Below are positions 1 to 7,290 of a stretch of DNA of 9,906 nucleotides, in pieces. The position numbers and the translations under genes were made by a program. This DNA is from Bacteroidales bacterium (lineage in GTDB: Bacteria > Bacteroidota > Bacteroidia > Bacteroidales > F082): positions 1 to 9,906 of the forward strand of contig JALNZU010000059.1 of the NCBI GenBank assembly GCA_023229245.1, written 5' to 3'. Within the stretch, counting starts at the first letter, position 1. Every line of letters begins with the position of its first letter. The notes under the pieces are model-generated. The model had not been told where the DNA came from. It saw nothing but the letters and a program-made list of their open reading frames with translations, and made no database searches.

Positions 1-126
1 CTGTTCGCTTGTAAACTGTACTTCTACTTTTTTATTCCCAAAGTCAGAAAGGCTGAAAAGTGTGGGTTGAGAATTTTTCTGCTCAAAATAATTGAAGGAT
101 GCTTTTTTTATTTTATCTTTGTCCAT
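1..126 (-). CDS. N-terminus of a probable IS1380-like transposase (partial)
   Basis: Only the first 42 codons are in the window; the gene runs off the left edge. It starts at the ATG complementary to 124-126. The visible N-terminus is charged (MDKDKIKKASFNYFEQ) and continues into NKKVEVQFTSEQ. That last stretch resembles the segment of IS1380-family transposases just before their conserved SSDGGLLLLRE-type motif, which would lie outside the window. The match is from memory of the family and rests on about a dozen residues, so another transposase family or an unrelated protein is possible. A nested inverted repeat directly upstream of the start codon (127-195) fits the 5' end of an insertion sequence. 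The catalytic DDE residues cannot be checked here. Confidence 0.45.
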   Translation of the reverse strand, partial: MDKDKIKKASFNYFEQKNSQPTLFSLSDFGNKKVEVQFTSEQ

Positions 127-195
127 AATGCGGGGGTTTTTTCCTACAACAAATATACTGAAATTCAATGGAATAACAGTATATTTACCCGCATT
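127..195 (-). repeat. Nested inverted repeat upstream of the putative transposase start
   Basis: Two perfect inverted repeats are nested. The outer 8-bp arms are AATGCGGG at 127-134 and CCCGCATT at 188-195. The inner 10-bp arms are AAATATACTG at 151-160 and CAGTATATTT at 177-186, with a 16-nt spacer. The gap between inner and outer arms is asymmetric, 16 nt on one side and 1 nt on the other. In a minus-strand transcript the outer stem ends immediately before the ATG, so a transcript reading in from outside would fold the initiation region into a stem. This arrangement is known from IS10 and IS50, where it limits transposase made from outside promoters; applying it here is inference. On the plus strand the stem is followed by a T run (194-200), so it could also act as a weak terminator for plus-strand transcription. 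Confidence 0.55.
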
Positions 196-268
196 TTTTT
201 ATTTTTATGAATAATTCAGGAATAGTTTTGGTTTTAATTTATTTTTTATTTCTCATAATTTGCAGACA

Positions 269-424
269 ATGTATCAGCTCAATCCGCAAAAAATAGTCTT
301 ACGCGTTGGCTTGTGGGCTTTCTCGGGATGTGCTGTTTTGTGTGTTGGTATTTTAATTTATTTGTTCTCATACAGCAAAAATTTCATTAGCATTCCGGCA
401 TTTTTTTCTTCGGCTTTCTTGTAA
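269..424 (+). pseudogene. Short ORF resembling a truncated membrane-protein N-terminus
   Basis: A 51-codon ORF opens with MYQLNPQKIVLRVGLWAFSG and continues through a hydrophobic helix to about residue 34 (ending LIYLFS). This is a typical membrane-anchor start: a short basic segment followed by one transmembrane span. After about residue 35 the sequence becomes featureless and ends at a TAA. Its last 57 nt overlap the oppositely oriented gene at 368-661. I do not recognise the family. The sequence suggests the 5' remnant of a longer gene whose remainder was lost or moved when the flanking DNA was rearranged. It could also be a chance ORF or a genuine single-span small protein. Confidence 0.3.
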
Positions 425-661
425 CAAATGTTTAGCATCATTAATATAAACGGATGAGTTTACGTTTGAAAACAAACGATAGGCTTTATTCATTCTGATT
501 ATTGAGTCCTTTGTTATATTATAAGTTTGCTTTAAATAAAGGTCATTAAGTACGTCAGAGTTCAAATTCTGATGTGTACAATTATGAAATAATATAAAAG
601 ATATCGAAATCAGGAGCTTCCATTTAATATTGGGTAAAAAATTTATTCTGCGGCCATTCAT
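368..661 (-). CDS. Small hypothetical exported protein, possible lipoprotein, end of the left unit
   Basis: This 97-residue ORF starts 5 nt after the stop codon of the upstream propeller lipoprotein, so it is probably cotranscribed and perhaps translationally coupled. The N-terminus has basic residues and a hydrophobic stretch (LLISISFILF) ending at a cysteine near residue 28. That cysteine could be a lipidation site, but the preceding residues H-N are poor for a lipobox. The mature part is polar and basic (ESRRKKCRNANEIFAV at the C-terminus) with no domain I recognise. The C-terminal codons overlap a plus-strand ORF remnant at 269-424, so the protein may be shortened by a rearrangement near 365-425. 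No convincing terminator follows the stop codon. Confidence 0.5.
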   Translation of the reverse strand: MNGRRINFLPNIKWKLLISISFILFHNCTHQNLNSDVLNDLYLKQTYNITKDSIIRMNKAYRLFSNVNSSVYINDAKHLLQESRRKKCRNANEIFAV

Positions 662-666
662 ACTAT

Positions 667-1752
667 CTATTCTGAGGGTTTGATTAAGTAAGTAGGTTCG
701 TTATTTTCCATATAAAAAAGTTTATCGTGCTCATTAACTGATGAGAACACCATAAAAGAATCATCTTGGGCTACAGCGAAGCTAAAAACTGGCCGATCAA
801 GCATTATCTTTGAGACCGGATTCCCTTGCCAGTCCCAAATGTGGATCTCAGTACAAAAATCATCAATCTTATACTCTTGAGTTTTCAATTCAGAATGTGT
901 TTTGCCTGCATAAAGTCCATATATATAGTTGTTTGTCACTTTAAGCTTTATGTAATTAAGAGTTTGCTGAGCAATATATTTCTCAGGATTAAGCCCACTT
1001 AAATTCCTGGCTGGGTCTATTTGATTATTATTGTATCTTACTTCTTTAACTAAATTACCGGTTTCATTATAGATCCTTAAAAATGGATATCTGTCATAAA
1101 GTGCAGCAAAATGTGTATAATCTGGCCTGCTCATAATTGATTTTGAAAACAATGATGCCTTGTCTGATAATTTGATTTCAAAATCAATTACAGGATAGAC
1201 ATTTCCAAAATTTGAAACTTTTTGTGTTGCTATGTCAAACAGTTGAAACTCTAATTCATTTGTTACATTATAATAATTCCAACCAATAATTTTTTCATTT
1301 AGAAGAGTAAAGTGCATTATATCTATAAAATCAATAGGCAGATCAATTTTACGATGAAGAATAATTTTGTTTTCATGTTTGTCATAACTGACAATCTTCA
1401 GGTTATCAATTGTTTTGAATAAAAAAGAGTTGGAATCATAATAATGCAAATTTGGAACTATGAAAAGTTCTTCACCAGGTCCTTCCCCTTTTAGCACATG
1501 ACTGCCAAGATATTTAAAACCTGGGATATCGAAAATTTGAAATAAGCTGTCCGACTTCATAGAGTAAGCCACCAGAAAACTATCAGATAGTAATAGTTCG
1601 CCTACAAGGCTGAGTACCGGCGCTGTAGGGACCTCTTTCAACTTAACTTCAACTTCATTTGGGAACTGAGAGAAGTATAAATGCTCTTGGGTTTTATTGT
1701 TTGTAGAACACCCAAATGCAAAAATAATCAGGACAATAATTAGTGCTTTCAT
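667..1752 (-). CDS. BF3164/TolB-like six-bladed beta-propeller lipoprotein
   Basis: The 361-residue product is probably an outer-membrane or periplasm-facing lipoprotein with a beta-propeller fold; its ligand is unknown. The ATG at 1750-1752 is preferred over an upstream one because it places a clean signal peptide (MKALIIVLIIFAFGC, lipobox FGC, Cys15) at the N-terminus. The mature chain has repeated short beta-strand blocks and the GEGPGE motif near residues 89-94, which is typical of Bacteroidetes propeller lipoproteins (BF3164-like, TolB-like propeller). A late block, IHIWDWQGNPVSKIMLDRP, resembles the 'W.G.P...L' propeller repeat seen near the end of its relatives in this window. Only 4 nt separate it from the upstream Cys-rich peptide gene, suggesting tight coupling. 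Family assignment is fairly sure; function is not known. Confidence 0.85.
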   Translation of the reverse strand: MKALIIVLIIFAFGCSTNNKTQEHLYFSQFPNEVEVKLKEVPTAPVLSLVGELLLSDSFLVAYSMKSDSLFQIFDIPGFKYLGSHVLKGEGPGEELFIVPNLHYYDSNSFLFKTIDNLKIVSYDKHENKIILHRKIDLPIDFIDIMHFTLLNEKIIGWNYYNVTNELEFQLFDIATQKVSNFGNVYPVIDFEIKLSDKASLFSKSIMSRPDYTHFAALYDRYPFLRIYNETGNLVKEVRYNNNQIDPARNLSGLNPEKYIAQQTLNYIKLKVTNNYIYGLYAGKTHSELKTQEYKIDDFCTEIHIWDWQGNPVSKIMLDRPVFSFAVAQDDSFMVFSSVNEHDKLFYMENNEPTYLIKPSE

Positions 1753-1756
1753 GTGT

Positions 1757-2062
1757 TTAAAGTTTTGGTGAATCAGGGTGGGAAATTGCAATCACGCATT
1801 TACTTATTCCACTAGTTACAGCTGCGAACCATTGCCAACAACCACATTGTCTTGCAGGCATAATCTCTCTATGTGTAACGTTTTGTAAAAATTTGTACGA
1901 AGTAACGACCGGGCCTTTGCATGCTGTCATGCTGATTTCAGATAAGCTACGTTTATGTTGATTGGCTTTGATCACATGACTTGATGATGTGAAAAGAAAA
2001 AACATTACAAACAGTAGAGCAGGGAAGGCACTAGTTTTAAATGATATTTTTGCTTGTTTCAT
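1757..2062 (-). CDS. Cys-rich small secreted peptide, NVEALA-like
   Basis: This 101-residue protein has a basic start (MKQAKISFKT), a hydrophobic core at about 13-25 and a likely signal-peptidase site near 28-34, giving a small exported product. The mature part has four cysteines (48, 73, 75, 89), arranged as Cys, then C-x-C-x13-C. The last three have the same spacing as in the repaired frameshifted peptide at 7291-7559, so the two are probably homologous. The layout (signal peptide, short linker, Cys-rich tail, placement before a BF3164-like lipoprotein) resembles NVEALA-family peptides of Bacteroidales, although the NVEALA motif itself is not present (compare SLSEISMTA at 39-47). It has a long conserved leader upstream and lies 4 nt from the next gene. 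Role unknown; a secreted signal or a ligand of the neighbouring propeller is speculation. Confidence 0.7.
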   Translation of the reverse strand: MKQAKISFKTSAFPALLFVMFFLFTSSSHVIKANQHKRSLSEISMTACKGPVVTSYKFLQNVTHREIMPARQCGCWQWFAAVTSGISKCVIAISHPDSPKL

Positions 2063-2205
2063 AACATAAAATGTTAGGTTTAAGACTAGTTAATTTATCA
2101 GTAAACAAACATCCTCATCGCTCTTCAGGGCTGAAAAACAGCATTGCAACTAGCAATGAAGCTGTATTGTAAGTGATTTTGCCAAGAAAGTAAAAAAATC
2201 GATAC
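2063..2205 (-). promoter_or_regulatory. Conserved leader, copy 1, upstream of a Cys-rich peptide gene
   Basis: Comparing this region with 7560-7702 by eye from the start codons outward gives about 86 identical positions of 105 without a gap. A 30-bp block (2089-2118) is perfectly identical to 7586-7615 and begins exactly 27 nt before the start codon in both copies. Upstream of it are a dyad TTCAGGGCTGAA (2124-2135) and a perfect hairpin with 6-bp arms CATTGC/GCAATG (2142-2147 and 2153-2158, 5-nt loop). A weak promoter reading on the minus strand is TTTT, 20 nt, then GATGTTTG, partly matching the Bacteroidetes TAnnTTTG box. The element could be a promoter with operator, or a structured 5' leader. 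Confidence 0.6.
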
Positions 2206-2379
2206 AGCACAAGCATATAAACGTTAAAAAAAGTTAAATATCTTGATTTTATTACCATTTTAGTAGATAGAGGTCAAGGCTCCATGAAAAAACAAGATTG
2301 CACTTCTATGGTTTGAGAGTTTTTGAAACAAGTGATAAAGTTATTTTGTAAGTGTTGAATGTATGCCTGCTATCGCATT
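2206..2379. other. AT-rich intergenic stretch with no recognised feature
   Basis: This stretch lies between the stop codon of the propeller gene at 2380 and the conserved leader. It holds no plausible ORF. I found no GC-rich stem followed by a T run on the minus strand that would mark a terminator, so read-through from the upstream unit into the downstream unit is possible. Confidence 0.4.
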
Positions 2380-3561
2380 TTATTGTTGAAGAAAAACTAA
2401 TATGGGATTAGAAATAATACTTAAGTCATTTAATATCAACTGTATATTATTTTCACTTGTTAGGCTTAGTTCTTTCATTTTAGGTTCATATAATTGTTTA
2501 AAGTCCATAGATTCGAGAATAAAAACGAGATTGCCTTTGTCATAACCCGATGGCCATATCCAATCCTCGAATGTAATGACTTCTCCGGGCAAACTTAGGT
2601 CATCCACAAAAGTTTCTATTAGTCTGCTGTTTTGTGTATTTAAATCCGCAAAAGCTCTGATTATTTTACCGTTTTGTGTGAATGTGAAATACAATTTGTC
2701 TTTTATGGGAAGAAACTTATCCCAGTTGTAGGCATAATTCGAAGGCTTAATAAACTTATTGAATTGCATAATATCTTCAAATTGCTTATCATAGTCTGAT
2801 TCCGGAATTTTGTATTTACCATAGTCGGCAACAAAACTTCCCGAAACATTTTCTTCTGTTATCGAATAAATAGTGTCATAAGGATTTAAGTTAAAATAGA
2901 TCTGTTCGTTCCATCTGAAAAAATTTGTGTTTCTCCAAAAGTTCAAAAACTCAAGTCGTTTAAGATTCATTGGAAAATATTTTGAATAGATTTTTTGAGT
3001 GAAACTATTGAAGAAATTGACATGATGTATAGTATTATCAGTTGGATCAGAAGTGAATAAGACGAATTTTCCATCGTCTAAGGCCAGAAAATCATCTACA
3101 AATAAATCGGTTTTAAATTCTGACTTGAATATACCATTAAAATGAAAAGTAAGCAATTTTTGTTTATAATAGTCAATAAAATATAATTCCTCCTTATTAA
3201 AATTTACATCAATGGTGCTGATGTAGGAAAATTCGCCAGGGCCCTCACCAACAGCTTCCAAAGTGACTAAATGATTTCCTTGACGAGTAAATATCCATAC
3301 ATTTTTCGTTTCATATAGAATAATATATTCATCATTGAAAAAAGCGTTACGTACTCCTGCAATGAGCAATCCCTCCTTGGTTTCCAAAGGGATAAATTGT
3401 GTTTTTTGAGCTATTTCAGAAAATTTTAACTTTTGCTTTTCAGCCTCTGTTTTTATTTTAATAGTAGATAGAGTGCCATTTTCAATAGCATCTTTTACAG
3501 TTGACTTACATCCGGCAAACATCAATAGGGAGATTAAAAACAGAGTTACGATTGGTTTCAT
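2380..3561 (-). CDS. Six-bladed beta-propeller lipoprotein (PF17170-like)
   Basis: The 393-residue product has a signal peptide with lipobox FAGC (Cys18) and is probably a surface or periplasmic lipoprotein. The block KFSEIAQKTQFIPLET at about 46-61 is the characteristic opening of the Bacteroidetes '6-bladed beta-propeller' family. It is followed by propeller strands and the GEGPGEF motif at about 105-111. The ending NPILVFLQQ matches the usual C-terminal strand of this family (NPxLxxY-like). It therefore belongs to a different propeller subfamily from the BF3164-like genes around it. It lies 126 bp downstream of the gene ending at 3688, the widest gap between adjacent lipoprotein genes of its unit, and no small peptide gene precedes it. 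Some relatives sit beside carbohydrate-uptake or signalling genes, but the function is not established. Confidence 0.85.
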   Translation of the reverse strand: MKPIVTLFLISLLMFAGCKSTVKDAIENGTLSTIKIKTEAEKQKLKFSEIAQKTQFIPLETKEGLLIAGVRNAFFNDEYIILYETKNVWIFTRQGNHLVTLEAVGEGPGEFSYISTIDVNFNKEELYFIDYYKQKLLTFHFNGIFKSEFKTDLFVDDFLALDDGKFVLFTSDPTDNTIHHVNFFNSFTQKIYSKYFPMNLKRLEFLNFWRNTNFFRWNEQIYFNLNPYDTIYSITEENVSGSFVADYGKYKIPESDYDKQFEDIMQFNKFIKPSNYAYNWDKFLPIKDKLYFTFTQNGKIIRAFADLNTQNSRLIETFVDDLSLPGEVITFEDWIWPSGYDKGNLVFILESMDFKQLYEPKMKELSLTSENNIQLILNDLSIISNPILVFLQQ

Positions 3562-3687
3562 AATTATTAGGTATTGATTATATTATGTAGTGTCTTACTT
3601 TTCACTTAACATAAAGATTTACGTTAAAAAATTATTTATTTATCAGCTAATAATATCCATATCATAAAATTGATAGAAGGATTTGAT

Positions 3688-4785
3688 TTAGGACTGAACG
3701 CTTTCTTGTTTCATCACTTTATTTAAATCCCATATATATAAAACAGCATCTTCCATTGACCAGTCAAATAACATTAATTTATTTCGTTTCTCGTCTATTG
3801 TGAAACCATAAGCAAGATACGGGAGCTTTAAATTATATTTTATTTCTCCGTTTTTATTAAAAATATACAGAAAGCTAACAGTTGAAGCTGATTTTGTTCT
3901 GGTTTCGTCTCGGCTTAGACCTAAAAACAGGGCATAAATATTATCTTCACCTGCAAACATATCATAATAATATTCTTTGTTCTTCTGATTGAATGGATTA
4001 TTTGCATCTAGAAAGTTTGGTGGATTATCTTTGGTTTTTTTTATGATTGACAGTTTTGGAATGCCGTTGGGATCAAAAACATCTATACGAGGGAAGAATG
4101 TCATAGCGGAATAGAGTAAACCGTCTTGAAAACTGGAATTGGCATGATATGCCAGCTTTTTATTTTCCGGATGCACTAATTCATTTAATTGTGGAAACAT
4201 TCCAAACCAATTTAATTCGCTTGTTGAGCTTTTAAAGTATCTCCCTTCCGAATACATATCGCTTCTGCCTATTCCGTTCGCAGAATCAATAAAGAAGTAT
4301 TCAGGCAGGGTTTGGACAAATAATGGAAGTGATGTTTTTGTGATGATAAAGCTATCATCTGAAACATGCATGGCCTTTTCTAGGTCAATAAAATACCCGT
4401 TAAATGTACTGGCATCATAAACCCACATTTGTATGGACCCATCTTCACCATAAGAATATTGGTCTTTGTATCTCAATGATTGAAACTCCCCGGGACCCAT
4501 GCCTTTTCTTCCAAACGCACCGATTTTATTGAATGATCCATCAAAAACAATAAAGAAGTTGTCAGGCTCAGATGTTTGATGTACTATATATAGTGAGTCA
4601 ACCACATAAACCTTTTGTGGGACAAGTATTTGCTCAAAAAATATAGTTTCCGCTTCTGAAATGGCAAGATTTATAGCAGGCGGAGGATTGTCGAAATAAA
4701 TATGTTGCCAGTCAGTTTCAAGTTTTTTGTTAGAACAAGATTGAGCGATAAAAAAAATGATAATTATAAATGATAATCTATTCAT
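3688..4785 (-). CDS. BF3164/TolB-like six-bladed beta-propeller lipoprotein
   Basis: The 365-residue product starts at the ATG at 4783-4785, which gives a compact signal peptide (MNRLSFIIIIFFIAQSC; Cys17). A longer in-frame start at 4815 would put ten extra residues before it and is less likely. The mature protein has propeller-like strand repeats and the GMGPGEF motif at about 95-101, preceded by FNKIGAFGRKG. Near the C-terminus, FLYIFNKNGEIKYNLKLP and AVLYIWDLNK are typical late blades. It follows the small Cys-free peptide gene by 45 nt, repeating the peptide-then-propeller order seen at 1757/1752 and 7291/7272. Ligand and role are unknown. Confidence 0.85.
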   Translation of the reverse strand: MNRLSFIIIIFFIAQSCSNKKLETDWQHIYFDNPPPAINLAISEAETIFFEQILVPQKVYVVDSLYIVHQTSEPDNFFIVFDGSFNKIGAFGRKGMGPGEFQSLRYKDQYSYGEDGSIQMWVYDASTFNGYFIDLEKAMHVSDDSFIITKTSLPLFVQTLPEYFFIDSANGIGRSDMYSEGRYFKSSTSELNWFGMFPQLNELVHPENKKLAYHANSSFQDGLLYSAMTFFPRIDVFDPNGIPKLSIIKKTKDNPPNFLDANNPFNQKNKEYYYDMFAGEDNIYALFLGLSRDETRTKSASTVSFLYIFNKNGEIKYNLKLPYLAYGFTIDEKRNKLMLFDWSMEDAVLYIWDLNKVMKQESVQS

Positions 4786-4830
4786 AGCTATTAGTTTAGA
4801 AAGGTTACTAATCAAAATAATTATTTTTAG

Positions 4831-4992
4831 TCATAAGAGAGATAGATTTAATTTTCGGATTTTTAACAAAATGGATTTTGCTGAAACAAACATATTTGCC
4901 ACCTTAGATGCGGATTCAGCTATTGGAATATTATCTGTTACTACGGCCATTGATACCAGAACCGACCCAATTAGAACTATTGCTTGTTTCAT
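4831..4992 (-). CDS. Small Cys-free exported peptide upstream of a propeller lipoprotein
   Basis: This 53-codon ORF is supported by position and by its N-terminus. It begins MKQAIVLIGSVLVSMAVV, close in style to the MKQA/MKKA starts of the two Cys-rich peptides, and has a hydrophobic signal core at about residues 4-18. The mature part (from about residue 20) contains AESASKVANMFVSAKS, which occupies the place of the NVEALA-like segment, and ends in a basic tail, KIRKLNLSLL. It has no cysteine, unlike the other two, so it may be degenerate, shortened, or a different class. I checked the other frames downstream and found no Cys-rich continuation that a single frameshift would restore. It lies between a CarboxypepD_reg-like gene (107 nt upstream) and a propeller gene (45 nt downstream). 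Confidence 0.5.
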   Translation of the reverse strand: MKQAIVLIGSVLVSMAVVTDNIPIAESASKVANMFVSAKSILLKIRKLNLSLL

Positions 4993-5099
4993 AATACTAA
5001 GAATTAGATTGATACTAAGTTAATTATGCTACAGTCATATATACCTTGTCTTTTTGTCAAAAATAAATTTAAAATAATGAGCAAGAAACATTTTTTTAA

Positions 5100-6083
5100 T
5101 CATTTCTTGACTTTTGCAACAGAAAGTGATATAGCTGGTTGCAGATACTTTGGTACGCGACTTCTTTCTTTGGTCAAAGAGCTCATTTGGGTTACTTTTT
5201 CCCATGAACCTGAGCTGTAGATAAAAAATGTTGAGTCTATTGTGGATTCATAAAACATTAAAAATGGAGAAAAAATATCAATATGACCTGAATCATCTGG
5301 AATTGGAATTTGCGACAAATTATTTTCGGTTAAAAGCAATTCAATCCCAACAAAAATTCCATTATCAGGAATCAGTATTGGGTTTTCTTTCAAATTAACA
5401 ACAACAAGATCGTGTGTTTGATTTACCCGGAGGATATTATCAGTAATTTCTATATCAGCTTCTGGTAAACCATACTTGTCACTGGAAAACACTCTCAACC
5501 TGCATGTTGCCTGATTATTGAATTTGGTAAGCAAAATTCTTATTTCTGTTATAAATTTCAAATCATCATTACTGCTATCAACGTTAAAATATTTAGCTTC
5601 TATTGACGGTTCTTTTGGTCGGGTAGGAATATAATATTTACCATCGCTATCGGCGGGCTGATATCTTACAAAACAATCTTTTGGTTTGAATTTATTAAAT
5701 TCATGATATGTAGATTGTTTCCCATTACCAGGGGAGAAAACAACTATTTCTGGTAGAAGATTCTCTTGTTTGGCAAGCATAATTGGAGCGAGTTGAATAT
5801 CTTCTATTGCAATAGTTCTTGTTTTATATCCGATAAACGAAACTACTATCGAATCAGCTGGAGTAGGTTCGTGCTCAATACTGAAATATCCTTTGAGATC
5901 TGTTGTTGCACCTTTTTTATATCCTTTTATCATGATGTTGGCCAAATGCAAAGGTTTGCCTGTCAAGGAATCAGCAATATTTCCTTCAACAATGCTTGTT
6001 CGATCTTGCATAGAATTTGAACAAAAGGCAAAGCAAACAAAAAGAATAATTATTTTTGACAAAAACCATGATTTGAAGGCCAT
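5100..6083 (-). CDS. Exported CarboxypepD_reg-like domain protein
   Basis: The 327-residue product (start at 6081-6083) has a signal peptide (MAFKSWFLSKIIILFVCFAF). Residues about 31-103 form a carboxypeptidase-regulatory-like beta-sandwich: VEGNIADSLTGKPLHLANI, then GATTDLKGYFSIE and DSIVVSFIGYKT. This domain is the usual N-terminal extension of SusC-type TonB-dependent receptors, and the following LPEIVVFSPGNGK resembles the segment after it in those receptors. No plug or barrel follows. Instead there is a beta-rich C-terminal half of about 200 residues that I cannot name. A longer in-frame ORF begins at 6167, overlapping the upstream gene by 38 nt, but its first 28 residues do not look like a signal peptide, so 6083 (or 6092) is preferred. 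It sits 46 nt after the upstream propeller gene and is probably cotranscribed. Confidence 0.75.
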   Translation of the reverse strand: MAFKSWFLSKIIILFVCFAFCSNSMQDRTSIVEGNIADSLTGKPLHLANIMIKGYKKGATTDLKGYFSIEHEPTPADSIVVSFIGYKTRTIAIEDIQLAPIMLAKQENLLPEIVVFSPGNGKQSTYHEFNKFKPKDCFVRYQPADSDGKYYIPTRPKEPSIEAKYFNVDSSNDDLKFITEIRILLTKFNNQATCRLRVFSSDKYGLPEADIEITDNILRVNQTHDLVVVNLKENPILIPDNGIFVGIELLLTENNLSQIPIPDDSGHIDIFSPFLMFYESTIDSTFFIYSSGSWEKVTQMSSLTKERSRVPKYLQPAISLSVAKVKK

Positions 6084-6129
6084 ATAAATCATATTAGCAA
6101 AAAATTTAAGACTCTGGCAATTTTGCTCC

Positions 6130-7272
6130 TTATTGTAGGTTAAAAACGCGTATCGCTTCATGCTCAAAATCAGGATTGATAGTTAGCAATCTATTACGTG
6201 AGACATCAATAGCGAACGATCCTGTTGCAAAAACGCTTTCATTTAAAGAATATTTTGCAATGGGATTACCCTTCCAGTCAAACTTTTCTAAAATAAAACT
6301 ACTACAATCACCCTTCATATAGTCATTAAGCGTACAATTGGCGTTTAGTAAATAAATGTATTCATTAGTTGCAAAGCTACCTATGTAAAATATCCTTGTA
6401 TGTATATCGAACTGTTTATTTTGTCGATTAATACTTGGCATCTGCGGATTTCCGGTTTTAATACTAAAAATTCTTTCGAAACTACTATCATAAACATCGA
6501 CAATAGGATTATAAATATATGTCCTTATAAATTTACTTCCATCAGCTTTAGCGCTCATAGTTCCTAGCTTATATTCATTTAATAGCCCTTCACTTACTAA
6601 TTGTTTCCAGATCGACCCAGGCAAATCCTTTATAAAGGGTTTCCATGATAGTTGCTCACTTCTTATGTCAAAAACAAAAAACTCACCTCGCGCTTCATAC
6701 CCTGTCCCCACAACCATTGAATCATTTATTACCAATACACAGGATGTGGTAAAGGTTTCAGCAGGTAACTGAATACGACTAAAAGGTATTGATTCCGGAA
6801 TATTGTTGTCAATAGCCTCACTAAGCGATATTTTTTTCAAAGTCAAATTGTTAAGTTCGAATATCCAAATATAAAATGTGGAGTCTTTTATTACAAATTG
6901 ATGCCAAAAAACCGGATCTGCAAAATCTGATGGTCCATGACCCCATTCCCCAAAAGAAGAAATATGTTCAAAATTTTTTAAATTATAAATATGAAAGAAA
7001 GGTTCATTTTCGGTATCACATATCAACAACAACGTATCAACAACAGTAAGCATCATTGGGTAATAATTTGTTGAAATGTTTGTTGGTAAGCTGTTTAGGG
7101 AATAATTCTCTGGAAAATCATCAACCACTTTGACAAGTTGTCTTGTTCCTACTTGCTTACAACTGAACAAAGTAAAGGCTAAAATAAAACACAAGCTAAT
7201 TTGCCAACCTATATCCCGAAATGGCGTATTTCGGAATATAGGTTGCATTGAAATTTGTGAATATGAATACAT
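6130..7272 (-). CDS. BF3164/TolB-like six-bladed beta-propeller lipoprotein
   Basis: The 380-residue product is a predicted lipoprotein: hydrophobic core ISLCFILAFTLF followed by SC (Cys38 from the first ATG). The propeller motif is GHGPSDF at about 111-117, a variant of the GxGPGEF seen in the three related genes. A late block, FDWKGNPIAKYSLNESVFA, is very close in pattern to the WDWQGNPVSKIMLDRP block of the gene at 667-1752. The start may be 7272 or the ATG at 7248; either leaves an unusually long N-region before the signal core. Most of that extra N-region (about residues 10-23) is encoded by a near-perfect inverted repeat at 7205-7245, which may be an insertion. The gene follows the frameshifted Cys-rich peptide by 18 nt and is followed by the CarboxypepD_reg-like gene. 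Confidence 0.85.
   Translation of the reverse strand: MYSYSQISMQPIFRNTPFRDIGWQISLCFILAFTLFSCKQVGTRQLVKVVDDFPENYSLNSLPTNISTNYYPMMLTVVDTLLLICDTENEPFFHIYNLKNFEHISSFGEWGHGPSDFADPVFWHQFVIKDSTFYIWIFELNNLTLKKISLSEAIDNNIPESIPFSRIQLPAETFTTSCVLVINDSMVVGTGYEARGEFFVFDIRSEQLSWKPFIKDLPGSIWKQLVSEGLLNEYKLGTMSAKADGSKFIRTYIYNPIVDVYDSSFERIFSIKTGNPQMPSINRQNKQFDIHTRIFYIGSFATNEYIYLLNANCTLNDYMKGDCSSFILEKFDWKGNPIAKYSLNESVFATGSFAIDVSRNRLLTINPDFEHEAIRVFNLQ
7205..7245 (-). repeat. 18-bp inverted repeat inside the 5' end of a lipoprotein gene
   Basis: Arms at 7205-7222 and 7228-7245 are complementary at 17 of 18 positions around a 5-nt loop (GGCGT on the plus strand). The single mismatch is a U-G pair in the minus-strand transcript but an A-C mismatch on the other strand, so the mRNA of the gene can form an uninterrupted 18-bp stem. 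The stem begins 3 nt after the ATG at 7248 and encodes residues QPIFRNTPFRDIGW. It has no T run and is not a terminator. It may regulate translation or be a small palindromic insertion. Confidence 0.75.
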
Positions 7273-7290
7273 AACAACTAATTATATCAG

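Noticed and set aside
2206..2379. Terminator between the two lipoprotein units
   Set aside because: No stable GC stem followed by a T run was found on the minus strand.
4757..5220. Plus-strand ORFs at 4757-5023 and 5026-5220
   Set aside because: They are antisense to a signal-peptide gene start, the small exported peptide and the end of the CarboxypepD_reg-like gene. They lack any domain-like pattern.
5100..6083. SusC-type TonB-dependent receptor
   Set aside because: Only the CarboxypepD_reg-like N-terminal domain is present; at 327 residues there is no room for a plug and 22-strand barrel.
5766..6087. Plus-strand ORFs at 5766-6020 and 5893-6087
   Set aside because: Both are antisense to the signal peptide and CarboxypepD_reg domain of the minus-strand gene, which has clear family motifs.
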